Positions 34,161 through 43,486 of a DNA stretch of 64,000 bases are shown here, piece by piece. The notes beneath the pieces were generated by a model that saw nothing but the letters and a program-made list of their open reading frames with translations, had not been told where the DNA came from and made no database searches. Each line of letters opens with the position of its first letter. Within the stretch, counting starts at the first letter, position 1. This DNA comes from JAEINY01 sp942490535 (GTDB lineage Bacteria; Bacteroidota; Bacteroidia; Bacteroidales; Marinilabiliaceae). The position numbers and the translations under genes were made by a program. The stretch is taken from assembly GCA_942490535.1 (NCBI GenBank), contig CALNXQ010000001.1:124001-188000 (forward strand). Reading direction: 5' to 3'.

Positions 34161-34556
34161 ATGGACAAACATTTTAAAAAAGTAAAAAACTACCTGTTGG
34201 AACTCAATTGTGAAATTGTTTCAGAGAATGAAGAAGATGGGGTGTTTGTAGTGAACAAAGAGGAGGAAGGCATTAAAAATCTGGTTCTGGGTTGTGCCGA
34301 TCCGTTGTTGCTTATGGAGCAATTCATTTTTGAAATGAATCATGACTCTTTAGAGGTGTTTAAACTGCTACTGATGAAAAACAGGGACATTGTGCATGGC
34401 GCCTTTGTACTGGATGAAACCGGCCGAAAGGTGATCTTCCGGGATACGTTGCAAATCGAAAACCTCGATTTAAATGAGGTGGAGGGATCTATTAACTCAT
34501 TGAGCTTGTTGCTCAGTGAATATGGGGATGAAATCATTAGGTTGTCAAATCAATAA
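34161..34556 (+). CDS. YbjN-like small protein
   Basis: 131 residues, acidic, no signal. The beta-alpha pattern (VKNYLLELNCEIVSENEEDGVFVVNKEEEGIKNLVLGCADPLLLMEQFIF, then FKLLLMKNRDIVHGAFVLDETGRKVIFRDTL) resembles the YbjN / type III chaperone-like fold. E. coli YbjN is linked to stress tolerance. It is 12 bp upstream of pspA and first in its unit, so it may bind PspA or another partner; that is a guess from position. Confidence 0.6.
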   Translation: MDKHFKKVKNYLLELNCEIVSENEEDGVFVVNKEEEGIKNLVLGCADPLLLMEQFIFEMNHDSLEVFKLLLMKNRDIVHGAFVLDETGRKVIFRDTLQIENLDLNEVEGSINSLSLLLSEYGDEIIRLSNQ

Positions 34557-34567
34557 TAATTTGTAAC

Positions 34568-35275
34568 ATGAATATATTTAGTCGACTTTTTCGAATTGGA
34601 CAAGCAGAAGCACATTCTGCAGTGGATAAACTGGAAGATCCCATCAAAATGACCGAACAAGGGATCCGGGATCTCAAACAGCATCTGGATGAAAGTCTGA
34701 AAGCGTTTGCTGAAGTAAAGGCACTGGCCATTCGGTCACGCAACGATATGGAGTCTAGCCGCAAGCGTGCCAAAGATTATGAGGCCAAAGCAATTCTTCT
34801 ATTGAAGAAAGCTGAGCAGGGGGCTATTGCTGCTGATGAAGCCGACCGACTGGCGACTGAAGCCCTGGCTAAAAAAGAAGAGGATGTGCAATTTGCCGCA
34901 CAGAAGCAGGCTGAAGTGCAAAAATTTGATGTGAATATTGCGCAGTTAGATGCCAATATTAAAAAGTTAAGGTCAAAGATCAGTACCTATGAAAATGAAT
35001 TGCGCACTCTTCAGGCCCGCGTGAAAGTGAGTCAGGCCACTAAAAATATCAATAAACAAATGGCGCAGGTCGATCCTTCCAGTACCATTAGTATGTTGGA
35101 AAAAATGAAGGAGAAGGTGAATCAGGAAGAAGCGCTGGCCGAAGCATATGGTGATATTGCCAATGAATCCAAGAGTTTGGATGATGAAATCGCAGCGGCG
35201 ATAGGAGATACCAATAAAGTGGCAGCCAGTGATGCGCTGGCTCAATTAAAAGAGAAATTAAGTAAAAAAGAATAG
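34568..35275 (+). CDS. PspA/IM30 (ESCRT-III-like) membrane-stress protein
   Basis: 235 residues, almost entirely alpha-helical coiled coil. The N-terminal NIFSRLFRIGQAEAHSAVDKLEDPIKMTEQGIRDLKQHLDESLKAF is the PspA helix alpha-0/1 signature; long charged helices follow. PspA/IM30 proteins polymerise on damaged membrane and keep it sealed. The next gene is separated by a strong terminator, so YbjN-PspA is one unit and the flotillin genes another, within the same cluster. Confidence 0.88.
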   Translation: MNIFSRLFRIGQAEAHSAVDKLEDPIKMTEQGIRDLKQHLDESLKAFAEVKALAIRSRNDMESSRKRAKDYEAKAILLLKKAEQGAIAADEADRLATEALAKKEEDVQFAAQKQAEVQKFDVNIAQLDANIKKLRSKISTYENELRTLQARVKVSQATKNINKQMAQVDPSSTISMLEKMKEKVNQEEALAEAYGDIANESKSLDDEIAAAIGDTNKVAASDALAQLKEKLSKKE

Positions 35276-35281
35276 TCTGCT

Positions 35282-35317
35282 GAAAGGTACATCCGAAAGG
35301 GTGTATCTTTCTTTTTT
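35282..35317 (+). terminator. Terminator of the YbjN-PspA unit
   Basis: A 13-bp stem with two wobbles (35282-35294 with 35299-35311) capped by a GAAA tetraloop, followed by six T. Confidence 0.9.
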
Positions 35318-35611
35318 GTCTACAAGGCAGGTAATAAATAGTTATATGAAAAGATGTGAGATAAAAAGCGGATTCCCTAACTGTATTTAACCCAATATTT
35401 GTATTTTTGTCTCGCATCTCCGATCTGGGAGGTGTCCTCAATAAGCGTTCTTTGTTATCTCGTCCAGGTTATGTCACCCTTGATTACTGAATTTTTCAGT
35501 GGTTTTAATATTTCTTACGTCATTTGTAATGAGCCTGGCGCGTTCTAGCGTTGTACATTATTGGGCGACATCACCGGATCTGTTTTGAAACCAAACGTTA
35601 ACTCTACTCTT
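35318..35611. other. Intergenic region before the YqiJ-flotillin unit
   Basis: No gene. A TATTTTTG box at 35402-35409 could be the -7 of a promoter with a ~200-nt leader; no paired TTG is visible. Nothing else recognisable. Confidence 0.4.
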
Positions 35612-36268
35612 ATGATGGAACTATTTCAAGCTGCATTTGCAGGGGTGAACCTCATTCCCACCATTTTACTATTGCTGATTCTGGTGTATTGGTTATTCGT
35701 CATCATAGGCGCCCTGGACATGGATTTTCTTGATATGGATGTCGATAGCGGAGATGTAGATGCTGATGTGGACTCCGACGTGGACACTGATTCAGATCTG
35801 GGGTCTGCAGCCTTTTTAAATTCTATTCTTACCTTTTTTAACCTGGGTAAGATGCCGTTTATGGTCTGGCTGAGTTTCCTGTTTATTCCCATGTGGTGTA
35901 TTTCACTGCTCATGAATTACTTTCTGATGAACGGCTCCTTTCTGCTTTCGTTGCTTTATTTAATTCCCAATCTTATTGTTAGTTTGATGGTGTCAAAAGT
36001 ACTGACTACACCGGTGGCTGCACTGTTTGCAAAATTGAAGCACAATGCGGAGGATAGCTTTAAATATGCAGGCAAGGTATGCACAGCTTTAATGCAAACC
36101 GATCATCAAAAATACGGGCAGGCCGAGATTCATCATGAAGGCAATACGTTTCGCATTACGATTCTGACCAAAGAAGATGGGATTCGCTTGCAAAAAGGTG
36201 AAACCGGATTAGTGATTGATTTTCTAGAAGATAAAAAATGTTATTTAGTAGAACCCTATAAATTATAA
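35612..36268 (+). CDS. YqiJ/NfeD-like membrane protein with OB-fold tail and Asp-rich loop
   Basis: 218 residues from the ATG pair at 35612; the earlier TTG at 35561 adds a non-homologous tail. Membrane segments at ~14-36, ~85-107 and ~112-133; a loop after the first holds about 16 Asp in 29 residues (DMDVDSGDVDADVDSDVDTDSD). The last ~70 residues form the OB-fold (FRITILTKEDGIRLQKGETGLVIDFL). YqiJ-type proteins are the regular partners of the flotillin YqiK, encoded 4 bp downstream here. The Asp-rich loop might bind cations, but this is speculation. Confidence 0.78.
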   Translation: MMELFQAAFAGVNLIPTILLLLILVYWLFVIIGALDMDFLDMDVDSGDVDADVDSDVDTDSDLGSAAFLNSILTFFNLGKMPFMVWLSFLFIPMWCISLLMNYFLMNGSFLLSLLYLIPNLIVSLMVSKVLTTPVAALFAKLKHNAEDSFKYAGKVCTALMQTDHQKYGQAEIHHEGNTFRITILTKEDGIRLQKGETGLVIDFLEDKKCYLVEPYKL

Positions 36269-36271
36269 AGA

Positions 36272-38479
36272 ATGGAATTTGTTGAAAGTTTAGGTGTTTC
36301 GGTGATTGTTCTATTTGCTGTTGTGGCTTTTGGAATATTGGCACTGATCGTAAAAACCTATCGTAAAGCCACACAAGGTCAGGCCTTGGTAAGAACCGGT
36401 GCATTCGGAACAAAAGTTTCGTTTTCGGGGATGTTTGTTATTCCGGTTCTTCACCGCATGGAGATTATGGATATCACGCTTAAAACCATTGTTATTGAAA
36501 GAGCAGGTAAAGAAGGCTTGATTTGTATGGATAATATGCGTGCTGATATCAAGGTGAACTTTTTTGTGCGGGTTAATAAAACCGGTGAGGATGTTGTGCA
36601 GGTGGCGCAGTCCATTGGTTGTCCGCGTGCTTCTGATCAAAAAGCGTTGGTGGATTTGTTTGATGCCAAATTTTCCGAGGCTTTAAAAACCGTGGGTAAA
36701 CAATTTGAATTTGTGGAATTGTATAATTCCCGTGACAAATTCAAACATGAAATACTGAATATCATTGGCACCGACCTGAACGGTTACATCCTGGATGATT
36801 GTGCCATTGACTTTTTGGAGCAAACTCCCTTAAGTTCTTTATCAGAAGATAATATTCTGGATGCAGAAGGTATTAAAAAGATTGTTGAGCTGACTGCCAG
36901 ACAAAAGATATTATCCAATCAAATTGCACGCGATAAGGAGAAAACCATTACCAAGCAGGATGTGGAGGCGCGCGAAACGGTGTTGGAGTTAGAGCGTCAG
37001 TTAGCTGAATCGGAAGAGAACCAGCGACGCGAAGTGGCTAATATTAAAGATCGTCAGAATGCAGAAATAGCCAAGGTGGCGCAGGAACAACGCCTGATTG
37101 CTGAAAAAGCACGGATTGCCACAGAAGAAGAAGTGGCAGTAACAGAAAAGAACAAAGAGCGCCAGATTGTGATTGCAGAGAAGAATCGCGAAAAAGTTGA
37201 ACTGGTCGAGACAGAGGCTGTGGAGCAGGATCGGGCTTTGAAGCAAACAGAACGCGAAAAAGTAGTGGCGTTGGCTCAGATTGCCAAAGAGAAAGAGCTG
37301 GAGATGCAGCGTAAAGAAATTCAGGAAGTGATTCGTGAGCGGGTGGAAGTAGAAAAAGCCACGGTTGCGGAACAGGAGAAAATTAAAGATACGCAGGAAT
37401 TTGCCACAGCCGATCGGGCCAAGAAAGTGGCGATTACCACGGCTGAAATGGATGCTGAAGAGGCATTTGTGCGCGAGATTAAATCAGCTGAGGCCACTAA
37501 AAATGCGGCTGAACACATCGCTAAAACCAAGTTGATTCAGGCGGAAGCTGAATATGCAGCTGCGGGTAAACACGCAGAAGCCACCAAAATTCTGGCTGAA
37601 GCAAAAGCGGCTGAAGCGGCAGCTTTAGGAATCGCCGAAGCCCAAGTGATTGAAGCGAAAGCGAAAGCCTTAGAGATTCAGGGAACCAATGAGGCCAAAG
37701 TAATGGAGGTGAAAGCCAAAGCGGAAGCAACTGGTGTGAAAGCGAAAGCCGAGGCAGATGCTGACGCAGCTAAAAATGTAGGAGTGGCTGCCGCCATGGT
37801 CGTCAAAGCGAAAGCAGAAGCGGATGCTGAAGCTACCAAAAATGTAGGCGTTGCAGAAGCGGAAGTCATCAAAGCAAAAGCGGTGGCTGCCGAAGAAAAA
37901 GGACAGGCTGAGAACAAGGTGTTGGAAGAGCGCTACGCTGTGGAAGCCAAGGGTATCGAAGAAAAAGGGATGGCCATGAAGAAACTGGATTCTGTTGGTC
38001 GTGACCACGAGGAGTTCAAGTTGAAACTTGATATGGAGAAAGAATTGGAGCTGGCACGCATCCGCATTCAGAAAGATATTGCTGATGCTCAGGCCCAGGT
38101 GATTGCCGAAGCTTTGAGAGCTGCCAATATTGATATTGTGGGTGGCGAAACCATGTTCTTTGATAAAATTATCGGTTCAATCACACAAGGAAAGCAGGTG
38201 GATAAGATTGTGAACAACAGCCAAATCATTTCTGAAATAAAAGATCATTTCTTTGATGGTTCGGATGGTAAGAGCTTTAAAGAGCAAATCAATAGTTTTA
38301 TTAGCCAGTTTGGGTTGTCATCCGAGGATGTGAAAAATCTGTCCATTAGTGCATTGCTTTATAAAATGATGCAGGCCAATAAGGATCAGAAAACTGAAGG
38401 AGTTTTGAACAACCTGAGTGAAATAGCCAAGTCATTAGGTGTTTCTGAGAAAACAGCTGGTTTCTTAGGAATCGTTTAA
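36272..38479 (+). CDS. Flotillin (YqiK-like) with alanine-rich repeats
   Basis: 735 residues. One membrane segment near residues 7-29, an SPFH/band-7 domain (~30-210, with DNMRADIKVNFFVRVNKTGEDV), and a long coiled coil rich in Ala, Glu and Lys. Within it a 22-residue unit (VKAKAEADADAAKNVGVAAAMV at ~489-510, VKAKAEADAEATKNVGVAEAEV at ~511-532) is repeated in tandem, with shorter echoes on each side. Flotillins scaffold membrane microdomains. It follows the YqiJ-like gene by 3 bp, a conserved pair, and precedes the giant ATPase. Confidence 0.93.
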   Translation: MEFVESLGVSVIVLFAVVAFGILALIVKTYRKATQGQALVRTGAFGTKVSFSGMFVIPVLHRMEIMDITLKTIVIERAGKEGLICMDNMRADIKVNFFVRVNKTGEDVVQVAQSIGCPRASDQKALVDLFDAKFSEALKTVGKQFEFVELYNSRDKFKHEILNIIGTDLNGYILDDCAIDFLEQTPLSSLSEDNILDAEGIKKIVELTARQKILSNQIARDKEKTITKQDVEARETVLELERQLAESEENQRREVANIKDRQNAEIAKVAQEQRLIAEKARIATEEEVAVTEKNKERQIVIAEKNREKVELVETEAVEQDRALKQTEREKVVALAQIAKEKELEMQRKEIQEVIRERVEVEKATVAEQEKIKDTQEFATADRAKKVAITTAEMDAEEAFVREIKSAEATKNAAEHIAKTKLIQAEAEYAAAGKHAEATKILAEAKAAEAAALGIAEAQVIEAKAKALEIQGTNEAKVMEVKAKAEATGVKAKAEADADAAKNVGVAAAMVVKAKAEADAEATKNVGVAEAEVIKAKAVAAEEKGQAENKVLEERYAVEAKGIEEKGMAMKKLDSVGRDHEEFKLKLDMEKELELARIRIQKDIADAQAQVIAEALRAANIDIVGGETMFFDKIIGSITQGKQVDKIVNNSQIISEIKDHFFDGSDGKSFKEQINSFISQFGLSSEDVKNLSISALLYKMMQANKDQKTEGVLNNLSEIAKSLGVSEKTAGFLGIV

Positions 38480-38491
38480 GACCAGAATATT

Positions 38492-38520
38492 GGGGTGAAT
38501 ACACGAGTATTCACCCCGAT
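38492..38520 (+). terminator. Hairpin between flotillin and ATPase genes
   Basis: GGGGTGAATAC at 38492-38502 pairs perfectly with 38507-38517 around ACGA. The downstream U run is poor, so it may only reduce read-through into the ATPase gene. Confidence 0.6.
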
Positions 38521-38586
38521 CTCTTTGAGGGGATCTATACTTTCCGGAATGCATAATTTAACCAATCACAATAAATCGAAAAGGAT

Positions 38587-41500
38587 ATGTCAGACGATCA
38601 GGTGATGAATACAGACAGCGTCCAGCTGGAGGAAGGAACCTATGAAATTATTAAGAATCGCCTTCGCAAGCATGGGGATGATCTGAATGAACGACTTGAT
38701 AAACTGAATGCGGCGCGCAAAGAAGTCTTTGGTTCCATCGAAACTACATTGGTCGCTACCGATCGCATTACGACCGATAATAACTGTTCGCCGGCAGATA
38801 TGGTGGCCTTTGGTAATTTGATGTTGTTTGGCTACAATGTTACCATTGGTTTGAAAACAAAAACCACACCCCAGGATGTGTTTAGTATCTATAGATACGG
38901 TGATCATACCTTTGCCAAACAGAAATCTGAACTCATCAGTGATCCTCAGTTTCTAAAGGACTTTGATAACCTATACGAGTATTATAAAATCACCACATTT
39001 ATAAAGTTTGCCGTCATCGGCCCGCACTTGTTCATGGTGTTCAGAACTGGTAAAGGAGTTGATGACATTAAAGCCTTCAAATGGCTCATTATTGGGGAGC
39101 AATTGCAATACCTGGGAAATCGCAGTACTCATGAATATGTATTTCCCGATCAGCATGAATTTCAGTGGAAGAAAACAACCCGTGACATGTACGTGTATGG
39201 AGAGCATCCGCATGTATCCATTGAAGATATTGTATTTGTAGAAACGGTGGGGGGCGATTTAACCATTAAGGTGGAAGATAATACCAATTCAGGATTGGGT
39301 ATATTGGCGGAAGATGTAGAGGTGAAGGAGCAGACCCTGGATGATGCAGAGATGTACTATGCCATTATTGGTAACCTGGTGGTGTTAAAGATTAAACCGT
39401 ATCAGGAGAAGGCATATCGTTACTTTGTTTATAATTCCAAGGTTCAGGAAGCCAAACGGATTGATGCGTTGGAAGATTCATGTGTATTGCTGCCGGACAA
39501 CCAGGGTTTGATCTTTGCCAATGGTTATTACCTTCAAAATGGTCAATACAAGTTATTTGATAATCAGGTGGAAGATTTACTCTTCGAAACCAAATATGCC
39601 TCAGTGAATGGGGAGGATTATTTATATGTTTTCTATAATCAGCAATTTGGTACGTATGTATTGTTGATTTATAATTTGATTACCCAGCGCATAGAGACGC
39701 CTCTTTTATGTAATGGCTACTCCATTTTTGATAACGGGGAACTCTGCTACTTCAAAGGGCAGGAAGAAGAATCCCGGAATCATGCCATTCAGGTGTGGCA
39801 AACGCCTTTTGTAAGTACAAATTTTGAGTTGCCCACAGCTAATAACTCCCGCTTGTATAAAATCGGCAACAAGGATATTGTGCGTGCCATGGCAGAATGT
39901 AATGAGGTATTGATTCTTATTCGCAAGGAAGACTCCTACGCCAATTTATATGTGGATTTGGTCAAGCGCTCAACGAATATCATGGATTCCTATTACTGGA
40001 TTGATGAAACGGAGGCCTTTCACTTGAATCAGCCTTTAGTAGCCATAAAAAAATCGGCAGCATCGGCCATTAATGAATTTGAGAAGGTAAAAACCATCCG
40101 TAAGGATACCAAAGATAAAGTTCAACAAACCCGCCAGAAGGTTGAGGAAATCTTTAAGCACATTACAAAGCAGCAATTTACCGATATTAATCGCTTTGTC
40201 GATCTCCTGGCTGCTTTGCGTGCTGTACGGGGTGAAGTGATTAGTCTGAAGGAATTGCGCTACGTCGACTTAGGGTTTGTCAAAGAGCTGGAGGTTTCTG
40301 TAGAAGAGAAAACGAAACGTCTTTCGCAGGATTGTGTCCGTTTTTTGTTGCGAGATGATGCACTTAATAGTTATAAGAAGCGCGTTGATGAGATCCGGAA
40401 TGGGGTAAAAGCCATTGCCAAGGTGAAAGAAGCGGATGAGTTGGCCGATGAAATACTCAAGGTAGCCAATCAGTTGGAAATGCTCATTGACATTGTGAGT
40501 AATCTGAAAATTGAGGATGCCACTCAAACTACGCAGATTATTAATAATATTTCGGAGGTGTATTCACAATTCAACCAGATCAAGGCGGAATTGAAAAAGC
40601 AACGGAAAAACCTTCGTTCCGTAGAAGCGCAGGCTGAATTTGCGTCTCAACTAAAGCTGGTGGAGCAGGGAATGGTGAATTATCTGGATTTATGTGATTC
40701 ACCTGGCAAAACCGATGAGTACCTTTCTAAATTGATGGTTCAACTGGAAGAGCTGGAAGGGAAGTTTAGCGATTTCGAGGAATTTATCGATAAGGTTGCA
40801 CAACGACGTGAGGAGGTTTACAATGCTTTTGAATCCAAAAAGCTCAACCTGGTCGAAACGCGTAACCGCCGGACCACAGCCCTTCAGTCTTCTGCTGAGC
40901 GGATTTTAAAAGCCATTCGAAGCCGGGTGTCCAAGTTTAAGGATGTCAATGACGTAAATGGCTATTTCGCCTCTGATTTGATGATTGAAAAGGTCCGCGA
41001 TGTCATCGCTGAGCTGAAAGCTATGGATGATAACATCAAAGCCGATGATCTTGAGAGTAAACTCAAATCGGTTAAAGAAGAGACTGTGCGGCAAATTAAA
41101 GACCGCCTGGAGTTGTTTGAAGAGGGTGCCAATATCATCAAATTCGGCAATCATAAGTTTTCGGTGAATGTGCAGCAGCTGGAACTCTCCATGGTGAATC
41201 GCGACAATCAGATGTTCTATCACTTATCGGGGACTAATTTTTTTGAGGCTGTCAAAAGTGAATCGTTTTTGGCCACAAAAAATGTATGGAACCAAGTGTT
41301 GCCTTCGGAAGATAGTTCTGTATATCGAAGTGAGTTTTTGGCCTATCATATTTTTCAGGCTGCCCAACAGTCCGTTAATGGCACTGAACCTGGGGTGAAG
41401 GAACTTTCGGCCTATAATTCGGAGGAGTTACAGGCATATGTGCAGAAGTTCATGTCGGTACGATATAATGAAGGGTATTCAAAAGGAATCCACGATGAAG

Positions 41501-43482
41501 ATGCCCGTACCATCTTAGCAGCCTGCCTTCAAGTGAATGAAAATGCAGATCTGCTTTGTTATGCAGCGCAGGCGAGAGCCTGTGCGGAGTATTTCTGGAG
41601 GATATATCTGAGTGAACAGCAACGTAATGAATTAAATTACAATTTAAAAGGGGCGGGTCTTATCTTAAAAGTATTTCCACGTACCAGGCAGTTTGATTAC
41701 CTGCAGGAGACGTTAAAAAGGCGAATGCATGATTTTTTATCGGGCATCAACTTATTTGATGCGCGAATCACTGATGAAGCGGCTGGATATCTGTTTTATG
41801 AGATGACGCGGGGTGATCAGTTTATTCTATCTGGAGTGGGCAACGAAATTCTGAATACATTCTATAGTTATCTGAGAAAAAGTCAGGCTATTGGGCATTA
41901 CGAGAATTCACTTAAGCCGCTGAAGGCTCAGCCAGATCAGGCCTTGCAATTGATTCGTAGCTGGCTGAATGCGTTTTTCGATGATGCCGGTGGGGATCGG
42001 GAATATTTGGATGAATGTGCCATGACTTTGTTATTGGAATCGATGGATAGTAAGAAGCTAATTGATCAATCGGTGAAATTGGAATTAAAAGGATTGAAAG
42101 GGTCTCATGGCCTCATAAAAGAAGATTCCTATGCTTTTGATTACAATGCTTTCATGGCACGGTTAAAGGAATTCTCTACGGTAAAGTCGGAGCAGTTTAA
42201 TCAATACAATGCATTGAAAAAAAAGTTAGTAGAAGACTTTGCTTATGACCTGCGGTTAAATGAATTTAAACCAAGGGTGTTAACTTCCTTTGTGCGAAAT
42301 AAATTGATTGATAAGGTGTATTTACCACTAATCGGGAATAACCTGGCCAAGCAAATTGGGGCCGAAGGGGAAGGGAAACGGACGGACTTAATGGGAATGT
42401 TGCTGTTGATTTCTCCTCCTGGATATGGTAAAACCACGTTGATGGAATATCTGGCCAGTCGTTTGGGGATTATCTTTATGAAGATCAACGGACCATCCAT
42501 TGGACATGCCATTACATCGTTGGATCCCTCTGAAGCAGCCAATGCAGCCGCTCGGGAGGAGTTGGAGAAACTAAATCTGGCCTTTGAGATGGGAGATAAC
42601 GTCATGATCTATCTGGACGATATTCAGCATTGTAACCCGGAGTTTTTACAGAAATTTATTTCCCTTTGTGATGCCCAGCGTAAGATTGAAGGCGTCTATA
42701 AAGGAAGGAGTAAAACCTATGATTTTCGGGGTAAGAAAGTATGTGTGGTGATGGCTGGTAATCCATATACTGAAAGTGGCGACAAGTTTAAAATACCGGA
42801 TATGTTAGCCAACCGGGCTGATATCTATAACATAGGTGATATATTGGGTGGGTCTGAAGAGGAGTTTAAATTGAGTTATATCGAGAACTCTTTAACATCC
42901 AATCCGGCATTAAATAAGTTGGCTTCTAAAAGTCAAAAGGACTTATATACGCTCATTAGCATTGCCAGTACCGGTAAAAAAGATGGTTTTGAGTTTGAGT
43001 CCAGTCATACCCCCGATGAGATTGCTGAATATGTGGATGTGTTGAAAAAGCTAATCCTTGCCCGCGATGTGATTTTGAAAGTCAATCAGGCATATATTCA
43101 CTCCGCAGCTCAGGCGGATGAGCACAGGACCGAGCCACCATTTAAATTGCAAGGTTCCTATCGGGATATGAATAAAATATCCGAAAAGGTACTTGCGGTG
43201 ATGAATGAGAAAGAGATGGAAACTCTTATTTTGTCACATTACCAGAATGAAGCGCAAACCTTAACCACAGGTGCAGAGGCTAATATGTTAAAATTTAAAG
43301 AGATGTACGAAGTGATTACGCCGGATGAGAAACAACGCTGGGAAGCAATTAAAGAGTCCTTTGTCAGAAGTAATCGCCTGAAAGGAATGGGGGACAATGA
43401 TCAAACTACCCACATGATAGTACAAATGGAAGAAATAGCAAAAGGTGTCATTGGTATTAAGGATGTCATGAGCCAACAATAG
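38587..43482 (+). CDS. Giant AAA ATPase, DUF3686-like, in the flotillin cluster
   Basis: 1631 residues, unusually long. No signal peptide. The first ~480 residues alternate short strands and resemble the DUF3686 region of proteins annotated as DNA-repair ATPases (family named from memory). Coiled coils follow at ~510-900. The AAA module is near the C-terminus: Walker A SPPGYGKTT (S1276-T1284), Walker B VMIYLDD (to D1345), sensor-1 VVMAGNP (N1392) and an Arg in LANRADIYN that could be the finger. It could remodel flotillin or PspA assemblies with ATP, since large AAA proteins accompany these families; the DNA-repair label is not supported by its neighbours. Confidence 0.72.
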   Translation: MSDDQVMNTDSVQLEEGTYEIIKNRLRKHGDDLNERLDKLNAARKEVFGSIETTLVATDRITTDNNCSPADMVAFGNLMLFGYNVTIGLKTKTTPQDVFSIYRYGDHTFAKQKSELISDPQFLKDFDNLYEYYKITTFIKFAVIGPHLFMVFRTGKGVDDIKAFKWLIIGEQLQYLGNRSTHEYVFPDQHEFQWKKTTRDMYVYGEHPHVSIEDIVFVETVGGDLTIKVEDNTNSGLGILAEDVEVKEQTLDDAEMYYAIIGNLVVLKIKPYQEKAYRYFVYNSKVQEAKRIDALEDSCVLLPDNQGLIFANGYYLQNGQYKLFDNQVEDLLFETKYASVNGEDYLYVFYNQQFGTYVLLIYNLITQRIETPLLCNGYSIFDNGELCYFKGQEEESRNHAIQVWQTPFVSTNFELPTANNSRLYKIGNKDIVRAMAECNEVLILIRKEDSYANLYVDLVKRSTNIMDSYYWIDETEAFHLNQPLVAIKKSAASAINEFEKVKTIRKDTKDKVQQTRQKVEEIFKHITKQQFTDINRFVDLLAALRAVRGEVISLKELRYVDLGFVKELEVSVEEKTKRLSQDCVRFLLRDDALNSYKKRVDEIRNGVKAIAKVKEADELADEILKVANQLEMLIDIVSNLKIEDATQTTQIINNISEVYSQFNQIKAELKKQRKNLRSVEAQAEFASQLKLVEQGMVNYLDLCDSPGKTDEYLSKLMVQLEELEGKFSDFEEFIDKVAQRREEVYNAFESKKLNLVETRNRRTTALQSSAERILKAIRSRVSKFKDVNDVNGYFASDLMIEKVRDVIAELKAMDDNIKADDLESKLKSVKEETVRQIKDRLELFEEGANIIKFGNHKFSVNVQQLELSMVNRDNQMFYHLSGTNFFEAVKSESFLATKNVWNQVLPSEDSSVYRSEFLAYHIFQAAQQSVNGTEPGVKELSAYNSEELQAYVQKFMSVRYNEGYSKGIHDEDARTILAACLQVNENADLLCYAAQARACAEYFWRIYLSEQQRNELNYNLKGAGLILKVFPRTRQFDYLQETLKRRMHDFLSGINLFDARITDEAAGYLFYEMTRGDQFILSGVGNEILNTFYSYLRKSQAIGHYENSLKPLKAQPDQALQLIRSWLNAFFDDAGGDREYLDECAMTLLLESMDSKKLIDQSVKLELKGLKGSHGLIKEDSYAFDYNAFMARLKEFSTVKSEQFNQYNALKKKLVEDFAYDLRLNEFKPRVLTSFVRNKLIDKVYLPLIGNNLAKQIGAEGEGKRTDLMGMLLLISPPGYGKTTLMEYLASRLGIIFMKINGPSIGHAITSLDPSEAANAAAREELEKLNLAFEMGDNVMIYLDDIQHCNPEFLQKFISLCDAQRKIEGVYKGRSKTYDFRGKKVCVVMAGNPYTESGDKFKIPDMLANRADIYNIGDILGGSEEEFKLSYIENSLTSNPALNKLASKSQKDLYTLISIASTGKKDGFEFESSHTPDEIAEYVDVLKKLILARDVILKVNQAYIHSAAQADEHRTEPPFKLQGSYRDMNKISEKVLAVMNEKEMETLILSHYQNEAQTLTTGAEANMLKFKEMYEVITPDEKQRWEAIKESFVRSNRLKGMGDNDQTTHMIVQMEEIAKGVIGIKDVMSQQ

Positions 43483-43486
43483 TTAG

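Noticed and set aside
37500..37940. CRISPR-like repeats in the flotillin region
   Set aside because: The repeats are in frame within a coding sequence, 66 bp apart with no spacers, and encode a coiled coil.
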